Assembly: GCA_963835375.1 (NCBI GenBank)
Contig: CAWIGB010000030.1
Location: 1-64,000, forward strand
DNA from: Salinisphaera sp963835375
GTDB taxonomy: Bacteria; Pseudomonadota; Gammaproteobacteria; Nevskiales; Salinisphaeraceae
Length of the DNA stretch: 64,000 nucleotides
Direction of reading: 5' to 3'
Shown: positions 9,554-16,915 of the stretch, one piece after another
Layout of the letters: the number at the start of each line of letters is the position of its first letter
Position numbering within the stretch: position 1 is the stretch's first letter
Made by a program: the position numbers and the translations under genes
Notes under the pieces: generated by a model
The model's input: only the letters and a program-made list of their open reading frames with translations
Told to the model about the DNA's origin: nothing
Database searches by the model: none

Positions 9554-10357
9554 ATGTTGCTGGAAGTGAACAACCTGAAGATCGATTTCGAAACCCACGA
9601 CGGCGTGGTCGATGCAGTACACGATCTGTCGTTTTCCATCGACCGCGGCGAAGCGGTCGGCATCGTCGGCGAATCGGGTTCGGGCAAGAGCCAGAGCGTG
9701 CTGGCGTTGATGGGGCTGCTGGCCGGCAATGCCCGGGTTGCGGGTTCGGCCAAACTGGCGTCGGCGAAAGAAGGGGGCCAGTCGATCGAGCTGCTCGGCG
9801 CGAAGCCGCGGGTGCTGCGCCGCGTGCGCGGTGCGCGTATCGCCATGATCTTTCAGGACCCGATGACCGCCCTCAATCCGCATCTGAAGATCGCGACCCA
9901 GATGATCGAGCTGCTCAGGGCGCATCGCGGCATGGGCCGGCGCGAGGCGATGAAGGCCGCGATCGAGATGCTGGAGGCGGTGCGTATTCCCGAGGCCGCT
10001 CGCCGCATCAAGTACTATCCACATCAGTTCTCGGGTGGCATGCGTCAGCGCGTGATGATCGCCATGGCCTTGTCCTGCGAGCCGGAGCTTTTGATCGCCG
10101 ACGAGCCGACCACCGCGCTCGATGTGACGGTCCAGGATGAAATCCTGGACGTGATCGCTGAGCTGCGCGAACGCACGAACACGGCCCTGCTGTTGATCAC
10201 CCACGATCTGGGTGTGGTCGCCGGTCAGTGCAGCCGGGCGCTCGTCATGCGCGCCGGCGATCTGGTCGAGCATGGCTCGATCGAGCGGGTATTCAACGCT
10301 CCCGAAGCCCAGTACACCCGCGATCTGCTGGCCGCGATTCCGCGGCTGGAAGGCTGA
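9554..10357 (+). CDS. oppD: Oligopeptide ABC transporter ATPase OppD, lacking the C-terminal oligo/HPY extension
   Basis: ATP-binding subunit with Walker A GESGSGKSQS, Q-loop FQDPMTALNP, ABC signature FSGGMRQRVMIAMAL, Walker B LLIADEPTTALD and H-loop THDLGVV. At 267 residues it is about 60 shorter than typical OppD/DppD (about 325-340). It ends at YTRDLLAAIPRLEG, exactly where the cysteine-containing oligopeptide-transporter C-terminal domain normally begins. The bases after the stop do not encode that domain in any frame, so this is a short form rather than a frameshift. Its usual partner oppF is not next but lies 2.8 kb downstream, beyond cls and a nuclease gene. Confidence 0.9.
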   Translation: MLLEVNNLKIDFETHDGVVDAVHDLSFSIDRGEAVGIVGESGSGKSQSVLALMGLLAGNARVAGSAKLASAKEGGQSIELLGAKPRVLRRVRGARIAMIFQDPMTALNPHLKIATQMIELLRAHRGMGRREAMKAAIEMLEAVRIPEAARRIKYYPHQFSGGMRQRVMIAMALSCEPELLIADEPTTALDVTVQDEILDVIAELRERTNTALLLITHDLGVVAGQCSRALVMRAGDLVEHGSIERVFNAPEAQYTRDLLAAIPRLEG

Positions 10358-10386
10358 CCGGAGGCTCTGCGCCCGCTTCGATGCTT

Positions 10387-10411
10387 CGGCCGCCTCGCGG
10401 CGAGGCGGCCG
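10387..10411. repeat. Perfect 25-base inverted repeat after oppD
   Basis: CGGCCGCCTCGC, one central G, then GCGAGGCGGCCG: a perfect 12-bp dyad thirty bases after the oppD stop. There is no T tract, so it is not a canonical intrinsic terminator. It could cap the oppABCD transcript or be a protein site. The rest of the 10358-10599 gap shows nothing I can support beyond the cls ribosome-binding site (GGAG at about 10585). Confidence 0.6.
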
Positions 10412-10599
10412 CTTCCATGATGGCTCGGTATCATCACCTGCAAGCGCCCCGGGCGGATGCATGTTTTTGATACAGGCCCTAAGATCGACCGCTGCTGTCG
10501 CGCCCGAGCGCGGCGATCGTTGGGGATACGGGTGACGGGAATGACCAGTCGGCAGTCGACAAGTGCATACGAATCCGACCGAGCGCGGAGCCGGCTGCG

Positions 10600-12048
10600 A
10601 TGACCTTGCCCGATGCGGTGCTGGCCGCGATCGAATTCTGGCTGCCGATCGCGATCGTGGCCGGTAGTGCGATCGCTGCCGCCGCGCATGCACTGCTGAC
10701 CCGCGAAACGCCGAGCAGCGCCTTCGGCTGGATCGGTATATCGCTGCTGTTTCCGCCACTCGGGCCGCTGCTGTATTACATGTTCGGCGTGAATCGCGTG
10801 CGTATCCGGGCCCGTCGGCTGGATCGGACATCGCGCCATGGTCTGGGCGCGCGTCGACCGGGCGCGGATGCGGTGCTGCGCGATTACCGCGCGTTCATCG
10901 GCCATCGCCGGTTGGGCCTGGCCGCTGCCGGCGATCGCCTGTCCGCGTGGCCGGTAGTCGGCGGCAATCGGGTGGATGTGCTCAACAACGGCGACAAGGC
11001 GTATCCACCGATGATCGAAGCGATCGAGGCGGCTACCGACTTCGTCTACCTCACCACCTATATCTTCGAGACCAACCGGGTCGGCCAGCGGTTCATCAAG
11101 ACGTTGTCCCGAGCCGTCGACCGCGGCGTGGACGTGCGCGTGCTGATCGACGGTGTGGGCGAATGGTATGCATGGCCGGGCAAGCGTCCGGTCGGCGAGC
11201 TCGAAGCCGCCGGCGTGGCGGTTGCACGCTTTCTGCCGCCACGACTCTGGCCACCAGCGCTGCGCCTCAATCTGCGCAACCATCGCAAGATACTGGTCAC
11301 CGACGGCGGTATCGCCTTCACCGGGGGCATGAACATCGGCGATCGGCATTTCGTGTCCGGCGCGGCCGGCGTGGCCGACATGCAGTTCCGGCTCGTCGGC
11401 CCGATCGTGCGTCAGCTTGAGGCGGTGTTCCTGTCGGATTGGGCGTTTGCCACCGGTGAGCAGAGTGCGATCAGCGAGCGTGTGCTGCCGGAGATGGGGC
11501 ACGCGGCCTGTCGCACGATCGAAAACGGGCCGACCCACGACATCGAACGCCTGAGCACACTGCTGGTGACCGCCGTGTCCAGCGCCTACGAGCGGGTCCT
11601 GATCGTTACGCCATATTTTCTGCCCGGTTCGGCCCTGGTGGGCGCGCTGCAGGCTGCGGCGCTGCGCGGTGTCGAGGTGTCGATCGTGCTGCCGGAGCGC
11701 AACAATCTGCCGCCGGTGGCCTGGGCGGCGCGCCACGACCTTGGCGAACTGGTGGCACGTGGCGTCAACGTCTACTTCCAGCCGCGCCCCTTCGCGCATA
11801 CCAAGCTGTTCATCATCGATCACGACTATGCGTTGATCGGCTCGCCGAACATCGATCCGCGCAGCTTGCGCCTGAACTTCGAGCTGGCGGTGGAATTGTT
11901 TCATGTCGAGACGATCGCCACGCTCGCGGCCCACGTGACCGCCACGATCGAGCGCAGCAAGGCCTACACGCACAAGGATTTCATGGCGCGTGGGCTGCCG
12001 ACCCGCCTGCGCGACTCGTTCTTCTGGTTGTTTTCGCCGTATCTATAG
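10600..12048 (+). CDS. cls: Cardiolipin synthase (phospholipase D family)
   Basis: Membrane enzyme that joins phospholipids to form cardiolipin. The 482-residue protein has two N-terminal membrane helices (residues about 14-32 and 44-60), a PLDc_N segment (SAFGWIGISLLFPPLGPLLYYMFG) and two HKD catalytic motifs: NHRKILVTDGGIAFTGGMNI at about 226-245 and AHTKLFIIDHDYALIGSPN at about 396-414. The C-terminus RDSFFWLFSPYL is typical of Cls. It is preceded by a clear GGAG ribosome-binding site. It faces an EEP-family nuclease gene; in E. coli, clsB (ybhO) also neighbours an EEP gene (ybhP), so the pairing is probably meaningful. Which Cls subtype this is remains open. Confidence 0.92.
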   Translation: MTLPDAVLAAIEFWLPIAIVAGSAIAAAAHALLTRETPSSAFGWIGISLLFPPLGPLLYYMFGVNRVRIRARRLDRTSRHGLGARRPGADAVLRDYRAFIGHRRLGLAAAGDRLSAWPVVGGNRVDVLNNGDKAYPPMIEAIEAATDFVYLTTYIFETNRVGQRFIKTLSRAVDRGVDVRVLIDGVGEWYAWPGKRPVGELEAAGVAVARFLPPRLWPPALRLNLRNHRKILVTDGGIAFTGGMNIGDRHFVSGAAGVADMQFRLVGPIVRQLEAVFLSDWAFATGEQSAISERVLPEMGHAACRTIENGPTHDIERLSTLLVTAVSSAYERVLIVTPYFLPGSALVGALQAAALRGVEVSIVLPERNNLPPVAWAARHDLGELVARGVNVYFQPRPFAHTKLFIIDHDYALIGSPNIDPRSLRLNFELAVELFHVETIATLAAHVTATIERSKAYTHKDFMARGLPTRLRDSFFWLFSPYL

Positions 12049-12168
12049 CGTCTGCGGTGGTTTGAGGCGAACAGCGGGCCGTTGCCCCGAACCCTGATGG
12101 CTGCAAACGCCAACCGCCGGCCGTGCCGGGCGCAGCCGAGCGCCTCGCATGCAGGCCCTCATCGGGCG

Positions 12169-12206
12169 GCGCCGGCCCGCGGGCAACCGGTGCCGGCGCG
12201 TCTTTC
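12169..12206 (+). terminator. Possible terminator after cls
   Basis: The 8-bp stem GCGCCGGC / GCCGGCGC (12169-12176 with 12192-12199) is followed by GTCTTTC, a weak T tract. It lies in the 150-base convergent gap between cls and the EEP gene. Confidence 0.3.
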
Positions 12207-13006
12207 ACCCCGCTGCGGCGGAATCCACGCGTACCAGGGCTCTGCCGAGATCGCGCGGTACGCCGATACGCATCTCGACCGGGCGGTGATCGGACAGCAT
12301 GGTTTCGATCACGCCGGCGCGGTGCACCGGCAGGGACGCCGAGGTGAGGATATGGTCGATGCCGCGCCGGGGCCGCCAGCTTGGAAACGTCGGCAGTAGC
12401 CGGTCGTAGACCCGCAGGCCGCTGGCGGCCAGCGCGGGGTCGGCCAGCAGATCGTGTGCACTGCAGTTGGTATCGCCCATCACGATGACGTGCTCATCCT
12501 CGGCGACCATGTCGCAGATGGCGGCCACCTGCTGGGCCCGGCTGCCGGCGCCCAGCGACAGATGCGTCACGACCACCGTCAGTGCATGCGCCGGTGAACC
12601 GAACCGCGCGACCAGAGCGCCACGGCCCGGGCAGGCGTCCCGGCAGTTTGTGCTCGGTGACCGAGAACGGCTGGTAGCGGCTGATCAGCCCCAGCCCGTG
12701 CTGGGCCACGCGGCCGAGATCACGGTTGACCTGGACCCGCCAGTAGGCGAAGCCGGCCTGCTCGGCCAGCGCCTGAATCTGGTTCTCGTAGCGGCTGCGC
12801 CGGCTGCCGGCGTCGATCTCCTGCAGGCCGATGATGTCGTGATCGCCCAGCAGGTCGGCGATGCGCGCCAGGTTGTCACGCACACCCTGGCTCGGCAGCA
12901 CATGGCGCCAGCCGCGAGTGACGTATTCGCGATAGCGCTTGGTGCCGACGCCGACCTGCATGTTGAAACTCAATACGGAGAGATCCGTCGGTGCCGCGCG
13001 GTTCAT
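12205..13006 (-). pseudogene. Endonuclease/exonuclease/phosphatase (EEP) family protein, frameshifted
   Basis: YbhP-like member of the EEP superfamily (Mg-dependent phosphodiesterase fold). From the ATG at 13006 it reads LSVLSFNMQVGV (metal-site Asn), then DIIGLQEIDAGSRRS (catalytic Glu). The frame breaks near 12624-12633 (CCCGGGCC where CCCGGCC is expected) and continues VVTHLSLGAGSRAQQ, VIVMGDTNC (Asp/Asn pair) and RGIDHILTS...LSDHRP, with the terminal Asp-His. The repaired length is about 266 residues and every active-site motif is present, so a sequence error is likely. It converges on cls, the same partner as in enterobacteria. Substrate unknown. Confidence 0.8.
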
Positions 13007-13198
13007 ACCTCACCTTGTTGGTCGTGACGCTTCGCCGATGGTGGAAGCGACGGTCTGGCCCGGTCCTTGTATGGTGGCCGATCGATACCGGTACGCAAAC
13101 AGCGTTCCGTCAGCGCTCGGCACGGCTGCCTCCGGGTGGGGCCATGCGCCGGGTCAGCGTACCATTCGATGTCTGCCTTTCTTCGCGAGTCGTGGCCC

Positions 13199-14200
13199 AT
13201 GCCCAGCCAACCGGTTCTTTCTGCCGACGATATCAAGGTCCATTTTCCGCTGCGCGCGGACTGGCCCTGGCAGACCGCGCCGGTACTGCGCGCCGTCGAT
13301 GGCGCGAGCCTCGAGCTGGCGGCCGGGCATACGCTCGGGCTGGTTGGGGAATCCGGCTGCGGCAAGTCGACGCTGGCCCGGGCGCTGACCGGGCTGGCCC
13401 CGATCACCGCCGGCACGCTGCATCTGGGCGAGCGCGACATCACGGTCGGCTCGAATCGCGACTGGCAGGCGCTGCGCCGCGACGTGCAGATGATCTTCCA
13501 GGATCCGCTCGCCAGTCTCGATCCGCGCATGACCGTGGGCCAGATCGTGGCCGAGCCGCTGCGTCATCTGCATCCGGACTTGTCGCGGGCCGAGCGTCGC
13601 CAGCGCGTGGCCGATATGCTCGATCGCGTGGGGCTGGCTCAGGCGCACCTGAATCGTTATCCACACGAGTTCTCCGGCGGCCAGTGCCAGCGTATCGGCA
13701 TTGCCCGCGCGCTGGTGGTGGAGCCGAGGGTGCTGATCTGTGACGAGCCGGTGTCCGCGCTCGATGTCTCGATCCAGGCGCGCATCGTCGAGCTGCTCAT
13801 GGAGCTCCAGCGCGAGACCAACGTCGCGATGCTGTTCATCGCCCACGATTTGGCCGTGGTGCGCCAGATCAGCCACGACGTGCGCGTGATGTATCTCGGC
13901 AAACTGATGGAGCAGGCGCCCTCGCATCAGCTGTTCGACGCGCCCCGCCATCCCTATACCAAGGCACTGCTCTCGGCCGTGCCGCGGCCCGATCTGGAAG
14001 CCGAACGCGCACGCCGGCGTATCCGCCTGCCGGGCGATCTGCCGTCGCCGGCCAACCCGCCGTCGGGCTGTGTATTTCGCACCCGCTGCCCGTGGGCGCA
14101 GGGGGATTGTGCCGAGAAGGTGCCACAGCCGCGGCTGCTCGGCGGTGGGGTCGTTGCCTGTCATCACGCCGAGTCGATCGACGAGGCCGCGGCGGCGTAG
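13199..14200 (+). CDS. oppF: Oligopeptide ABC transporter ATPase OppF
   Basis: ATP-binding subunit of about 333 residues with Walker A GESGCGKST, Q-loop FQDPLASLDPRMTVG, signature FSGGQCQRIGIARAL, Walker B LICDEPVSALD and H-loop AHDLAVV. Unlike OppD here, it keeps the C-terminal oligopeptide-transporter domain with its cysteine cluster (CVFRTRCPWAQGDC, then VACHH). I chose the ATG at 13199 (MPSQPVLSADDIKVHF) because homologues begin the ABC fold at once; an ATG at 13169 would add ten residues. Ribosome-binding sites are weak for both. It is separated from oppABCD by two unrelated genes, so it needs its own promoter. It is followed after 9 bases by the amidohydrolase-like gene. Confidence 0.92.
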   Translation: MPSQPVLSADDIKVHFPLRADWPWQTAPVLRAVDGASLELAAGHTLGLVGESGCGKSTLARALTGLAPITAGTLHLGERDITVGSNRDWQALRRDVQMIFQDPLASLDPRMTVGQIVAEPLRHLHPDLSRAERRQRVADMLDRVGLAQAHLNRYPHEFSGGQCQRIGIARALVVEPRVLICDEPVSALDVSIQARIVELLMELQRETNVAMLFIAHDLAVVRQISHDVRVMYLGKLMEQAPSHQLFDAPRHPYTKALLSAVPRPDLEAERARRRIRLPGDLPSPANPPSGCVFRTRCPWAQGDCAEKVPQPRLLGGGVVACHHAESIDEAAAA

Positions 14201-14209
14201 AGCGTTCGT

Positions 14210-15448
14210 ATGCGGCGGCGCACGATCAGGCGACGGACGATGGGAGCATTGGCCATCCTGACAGGGGTGTTCGCTCTGACGTTGCTGGGCGTGTTGTTGT
14301 GGCCGCGCTGGCTTGCCCGCCACGGTGCGGGCTGGACCCATGCCCCCGAAGAGGCGGCCTGGGTATTGCCGGAAGCCTCGCAGAAGCTGATCAAGCAGGC
14401 CTTTGCCGGTACCGACGGCCACGCGATCGTGGATCATGGCGTCGGGATCGTGTCGCGCGGGCAGCTCTCCGGGCCGGATTTCTCCAATAACAGCCAGGAG
14501 CGCGGCCACGGTGTGCCCGCCATCGGCGTGTGGTTGTCGCAGGCGCTGCGCGACCACGCCGCCGGCATCGTGAACGAGCACACGGCCGATGCCGACTATA
14601 TCTCGCGTTTGCTGCGCCAGATCCGTGCGATGCCGAAGCCGTATCGGGCCGAGATCACGGGCCGTGCCGGCGTGTTCGGCAAGCATGGCGCGCCGCTGGA
14701 TGATCAGCCGGAACCCATGATCTCGAATCGCTATGTCGCCTGGCTCGCCGACCGCGCGCCAAAGGCGCTCGCCGCCGAGGTGTCGATTCATCCGCGCCGG
14801 CCGGATGCCGCAGCCGCGATCAAGCGCTGGGCCAAGGCCGGCGTGCAGGATGTGCGCTGGTGGCCGGTAGCCCAGCGGATCGATCTGAATGGCAAGGCGG
14901 CAAAGGCGGCCTACCAGGTGATGGCGGCGCATGACATGCGTCTTGATGTGGCCGTGGGCCAACTGCGCCGCTCCGATCACGATCCGGCCTGGGTGGCGCC
15001 GGCGGCGGTTGAGGCAGCGCTGGATGCCGGCGTTGCGGTCCGGCTACGGCTCGGTGGATCGACCGGCGGCGATGGCCAGCAGCTGATGCCGGCGTTGTTT
15101 TCGCTTCTGCGCCGCCACGGCCATGCCAAGCCGGCCCTGACGATCAGCCTGGCCGGATTGCTGACCGGGGCTCGGCCGAAGACCGAACTCGAGCCGTTGC
15201 TCCAGCATCCACAGTTCTTCGAGTATCTACACTATGGCAGCGCTTATCCCGCGATCGCGCGGGCCGATGCGATTGATCTGGACGCATTGGCCCGCGCCGG
15301 CTTCATCGCGCATGCCGACGTCGCGCCGCTGCGTGCGATCTACGACGTGAACCCGCTGCTGTTTACCCTGGTCGTGATGCGTCACGTGCATCTGCCGTAT
15401 ACGACGCTGCGTTTCCCGGCTGCGGTGTTCACCGCCGACAGCGACTGA
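14210..15448 (+). CDS. Membrane-anchored amidohydrolase-like protein with degenerate metal site
   Basis: The 412-residue protein has an N-terminal hydrophobic anchor (residues about 11-32). The remainder resembles a TIM-barrel amidohydrolase family: EVSIHPRRPDAAAAIKRWAKAG matches its HP-RPDA landmark, DVRWWPVAQRIDLNGKAA its WLP-IDP strand, and EYLHYGSAYPAIA plus IYDVNPLLFTLVVMRH the GSDYP...NPLLFDFVLKRH end. The metal ligands seem to be missing: the expected HVH near the start reads DHGVGI, the LTHAG strand reads LDVAVGQL, and the VAHC strand reads VRLRLGG. It may be a pseudoenzyme or scaffold. It sits 9 bases behind oppF, so the two are probably co-transcribed. Assignment is by motif layout only. 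Confidence 0.5.
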   Translation: MRRRTIRRRTMGALAILTGVFALTLLGVLLWPRWLARHGAGWTHAPEEAAWVLPEASQKLIKQAFAGTDGHAIVDHGVGIVSRGQLSGPDFSNNSQERGHGVPAIGVWLSQALRDHAAGIVNEHTADADYISRLLRQIRAMPKPYRAEITGRAGVFGKHGAPLDDQPEPMISNRYVAWLADRAPKALAAEVSIHPRRPDAAAAIKRWAKAGVQDVRWWPVAQRIDLNGKAAKAAYQVMAAHDMRLDVAVGQLRRSDHDPAWVAPAAVEAALDAGVAVRLRLGGSTGGDGQQLMPALFSLLRRHGHAKPALTISLAGLLTGARPKTELEPLLQHPQFFEYLHYGSAYPAIARADAIDLDALARAGFIAHADVAPLRAIYDVNPLLFTLVVMRHVHLPYTTLRFPAAVFTADSD

Positions 15449-15467
15449 ACATGCGGGGGCGGAGACG

Positions 15468-15500
15468 AAAAAAGCCGGCCATGCGCGAACACGACCGGCT
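15468..15500 (-). terminator. Intrinsic terminator of the RRM-protein gene
   Basis: Read on the minus strand: AGCCGG, a 16-base loop, CCGGCT, then six T. It lies about 60 bases past the stop of the minus-strand RNA-binding protein and just after the convergent plus-strand gene. Confidence 0.75.
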
Positions 15501-15557
15501 CCATGCGAACGCGCGGGCCGGCCATCGACCGGTCCCGCCACGATCAGCAGCTTCAGT

Positions 15558-15830
15558 TTAGAAGCGGCGCGGGCCGCGGGGGCGATCATCCCGCGGGCGG
15601 GCTTCATTGACACGCAGCGAACGACCCTGGAGGTCCTTGTCGTTCATGCCTTCGATGGCCTGGCGGGCCGCGTTGTCATCGGACATTTCTACGAATCCGA
15701 AACCGCGCGAACGCCCGGTCTCGCGATCCATGATCACCTTCGCGGAAGAGACATCGCCAAACGCCTCGAAGGCGCTGCGCAGGTCGTCGTCCGTGGTGTT
15801 CCACGACAGGTTGCCGACGTAAATATTCAT
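15558..15830 (-). CDS. Single-RRM RNA-binding protein
   Basis: Small (90 residues) glycine/arginine-tailed protein made of one RNA recognition motif. RNP2 is IYVGNL (residues 3-8), RNP1 is RGFGFVEM (about 43-50), and a short basic tail (RPRDDRPRGPRRF) follows. Such proteins bind single-stranded RNA, and in bacteria are often abundant or cold-induced; regulation is not shown here. The gene stands alone with its own terminator and a 190-base AT-richer upstream region. Confidence 0.92.
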   Translation of the reverse strand: MNIYVGNLSWNTTDDDLRSAFEAFGDVSSAKVIMDRETGRSRGFGFVEMSDDNAARQAIEGMNDKDLQGRSLRVNEARPRDDRPRGPRRF

Positions 15831-16021
15831 CTCGACTGATCCTAGCTAACAAACGTGTGTCATTACTTGAAAACCGTCCGGACTCGTCAATGACACCAAA
15901 ACTAAGACCAACGGAACGCGGCACGAAGCCACTTGACCGAAGTCTACCGTTTTTGTAGCACACCGCAATACCCGTTTGTGTCAAGCCGATCGGCGGCTGC
16001 CGGGCGGCATCGAGTTTGCTT

Positions 16022-16831
16022 CTAGGGGTGCGGGCAGCTGGGATGATGGCCGGCCTGTTCGTAGAGCTGCATCGCTTTGTTCATATGAGCTTGCAGGGCC
16101 TGGATACGGTTGTCGTTCGAGGGGTGGGTCGAAAGGAATTGATTGGGCTGCTGGCCCTTTGTTGCGGCCGTCATGTTCTGCCAGAGCTGCACCGATTGTC
16201 GCGGGTCGAAACCGGCGCGCGCCATGAGTTCCAGGCCGATAAGATCGGCCTCGCTCTCCTGAGCGCGTGAAAACGGCAGCAGAATGCCCACTTGGGCGCC
16301 GACGCCCAGTGCCGACATGATGGCCTGGCTGCTACCGCTCGAGGCGCCGCCGAGGAAGGCCGACAACACTGAAAGCCCGCCCTGGGTGGCGTACTGTTCC
16401 GACATGCGCTCGTTGGGATGGCCGGCAAGAACATGGCCCACTTCGTGCCCGATCACCGCAGCAAGCTGGGCCCCGTTCCGGGTGACCGGCAGCAGCCCGG
16501 AATAGACGCCGATGTTGCCGCCGGGCAGGGCGAAGGCGTTGATTTCCTTCGACTTGAATACCGTGACATGCCAAGGCCCATCCACGGCCTGGTCGACCCT
16601 CGGTACCGAGGTGATGGCGTTGGCGACACATTCGACGAAGCGATTGTCGGCGGTGTTGTGGTCGACCGGGGTCTTCTGCTTGAGCTGCGCATAACTCTGA
16701 TCGCCCATCGCCGCCATTTTCTGACTGCCGAACAGCTTGAGCTGATTGCGCCCGGTGGGCGAGGTGGCGCAGCCGGCGAGCACCGCGGTGAACAGGACGA
16801 TCACGAGCAGGCGGTTCATCGAACGGGTCAT
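16022..16831 (-). CDS. M48-family periplasmic metalloprotease (lipoprotein)
   Basis: Zinc metalloprotease of 269 residues. It has a lipoprotein signal (LVIVLFTAVLAGCATS, lipobox LAGC), the HEVGH zinc motif at about residue 129, and a downstream ESEAD supplying the third zinc ligand. These features match the LoiP/YcaL-type M48 proteases that act in envelope quality control. The N-terminal PTGRNQLKLFGSQKM segment and the C-terminal STHPSNDNRIQAL are family landmarks. It is divergent from uvrD with 84 bases between. I do not assign one enterobacterial name because loiP and ycaL are both possible relatives. Confidence 0.88.
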   Translation of the reverse strand: MTRSMNRLLVIVLFTAVLAGCATSPTGRNQLKLFGSQKMAAMGDQSYAQLKQKTPVDHNTADNRFVECVANAITSVPRVDQAVDGPWHVTVFKSKEINAFALPGGNIGVYSGLLPVTRNGAQLAAVIGHEVGHVLAGHPNERMSEQYATQGGLSVLSAFLGGASSGSSQAIMSALGVGAQVGILLPFSRAQESEADLIGLELMARAGFDPRQSVQLWQNMTAATKGQQPNQFLSTHPSNDNRIQALQAHMNKAMQLYEQAGHHPSCPHP

Positions 16832-16915
16832 GGAATGGGTGCTGATGGATTTGTTCTCATCAGATTACCAGCGCTTCCTGAACTCCCGATGTCCTCCTTT
16901 GGTTACAATTCACGG

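Noticed and set aside
8663..10831. Very long open frame on the minus strand opposite oppC-oppD
   Set aside because: Antisense shadow typical of a GC-rich genome with biased third codon positions; composition is Arg/His-rich and no motif is seen. The same applies to 13154-14980 (-), 20645-22888 (+) and 26561-28381 (+).
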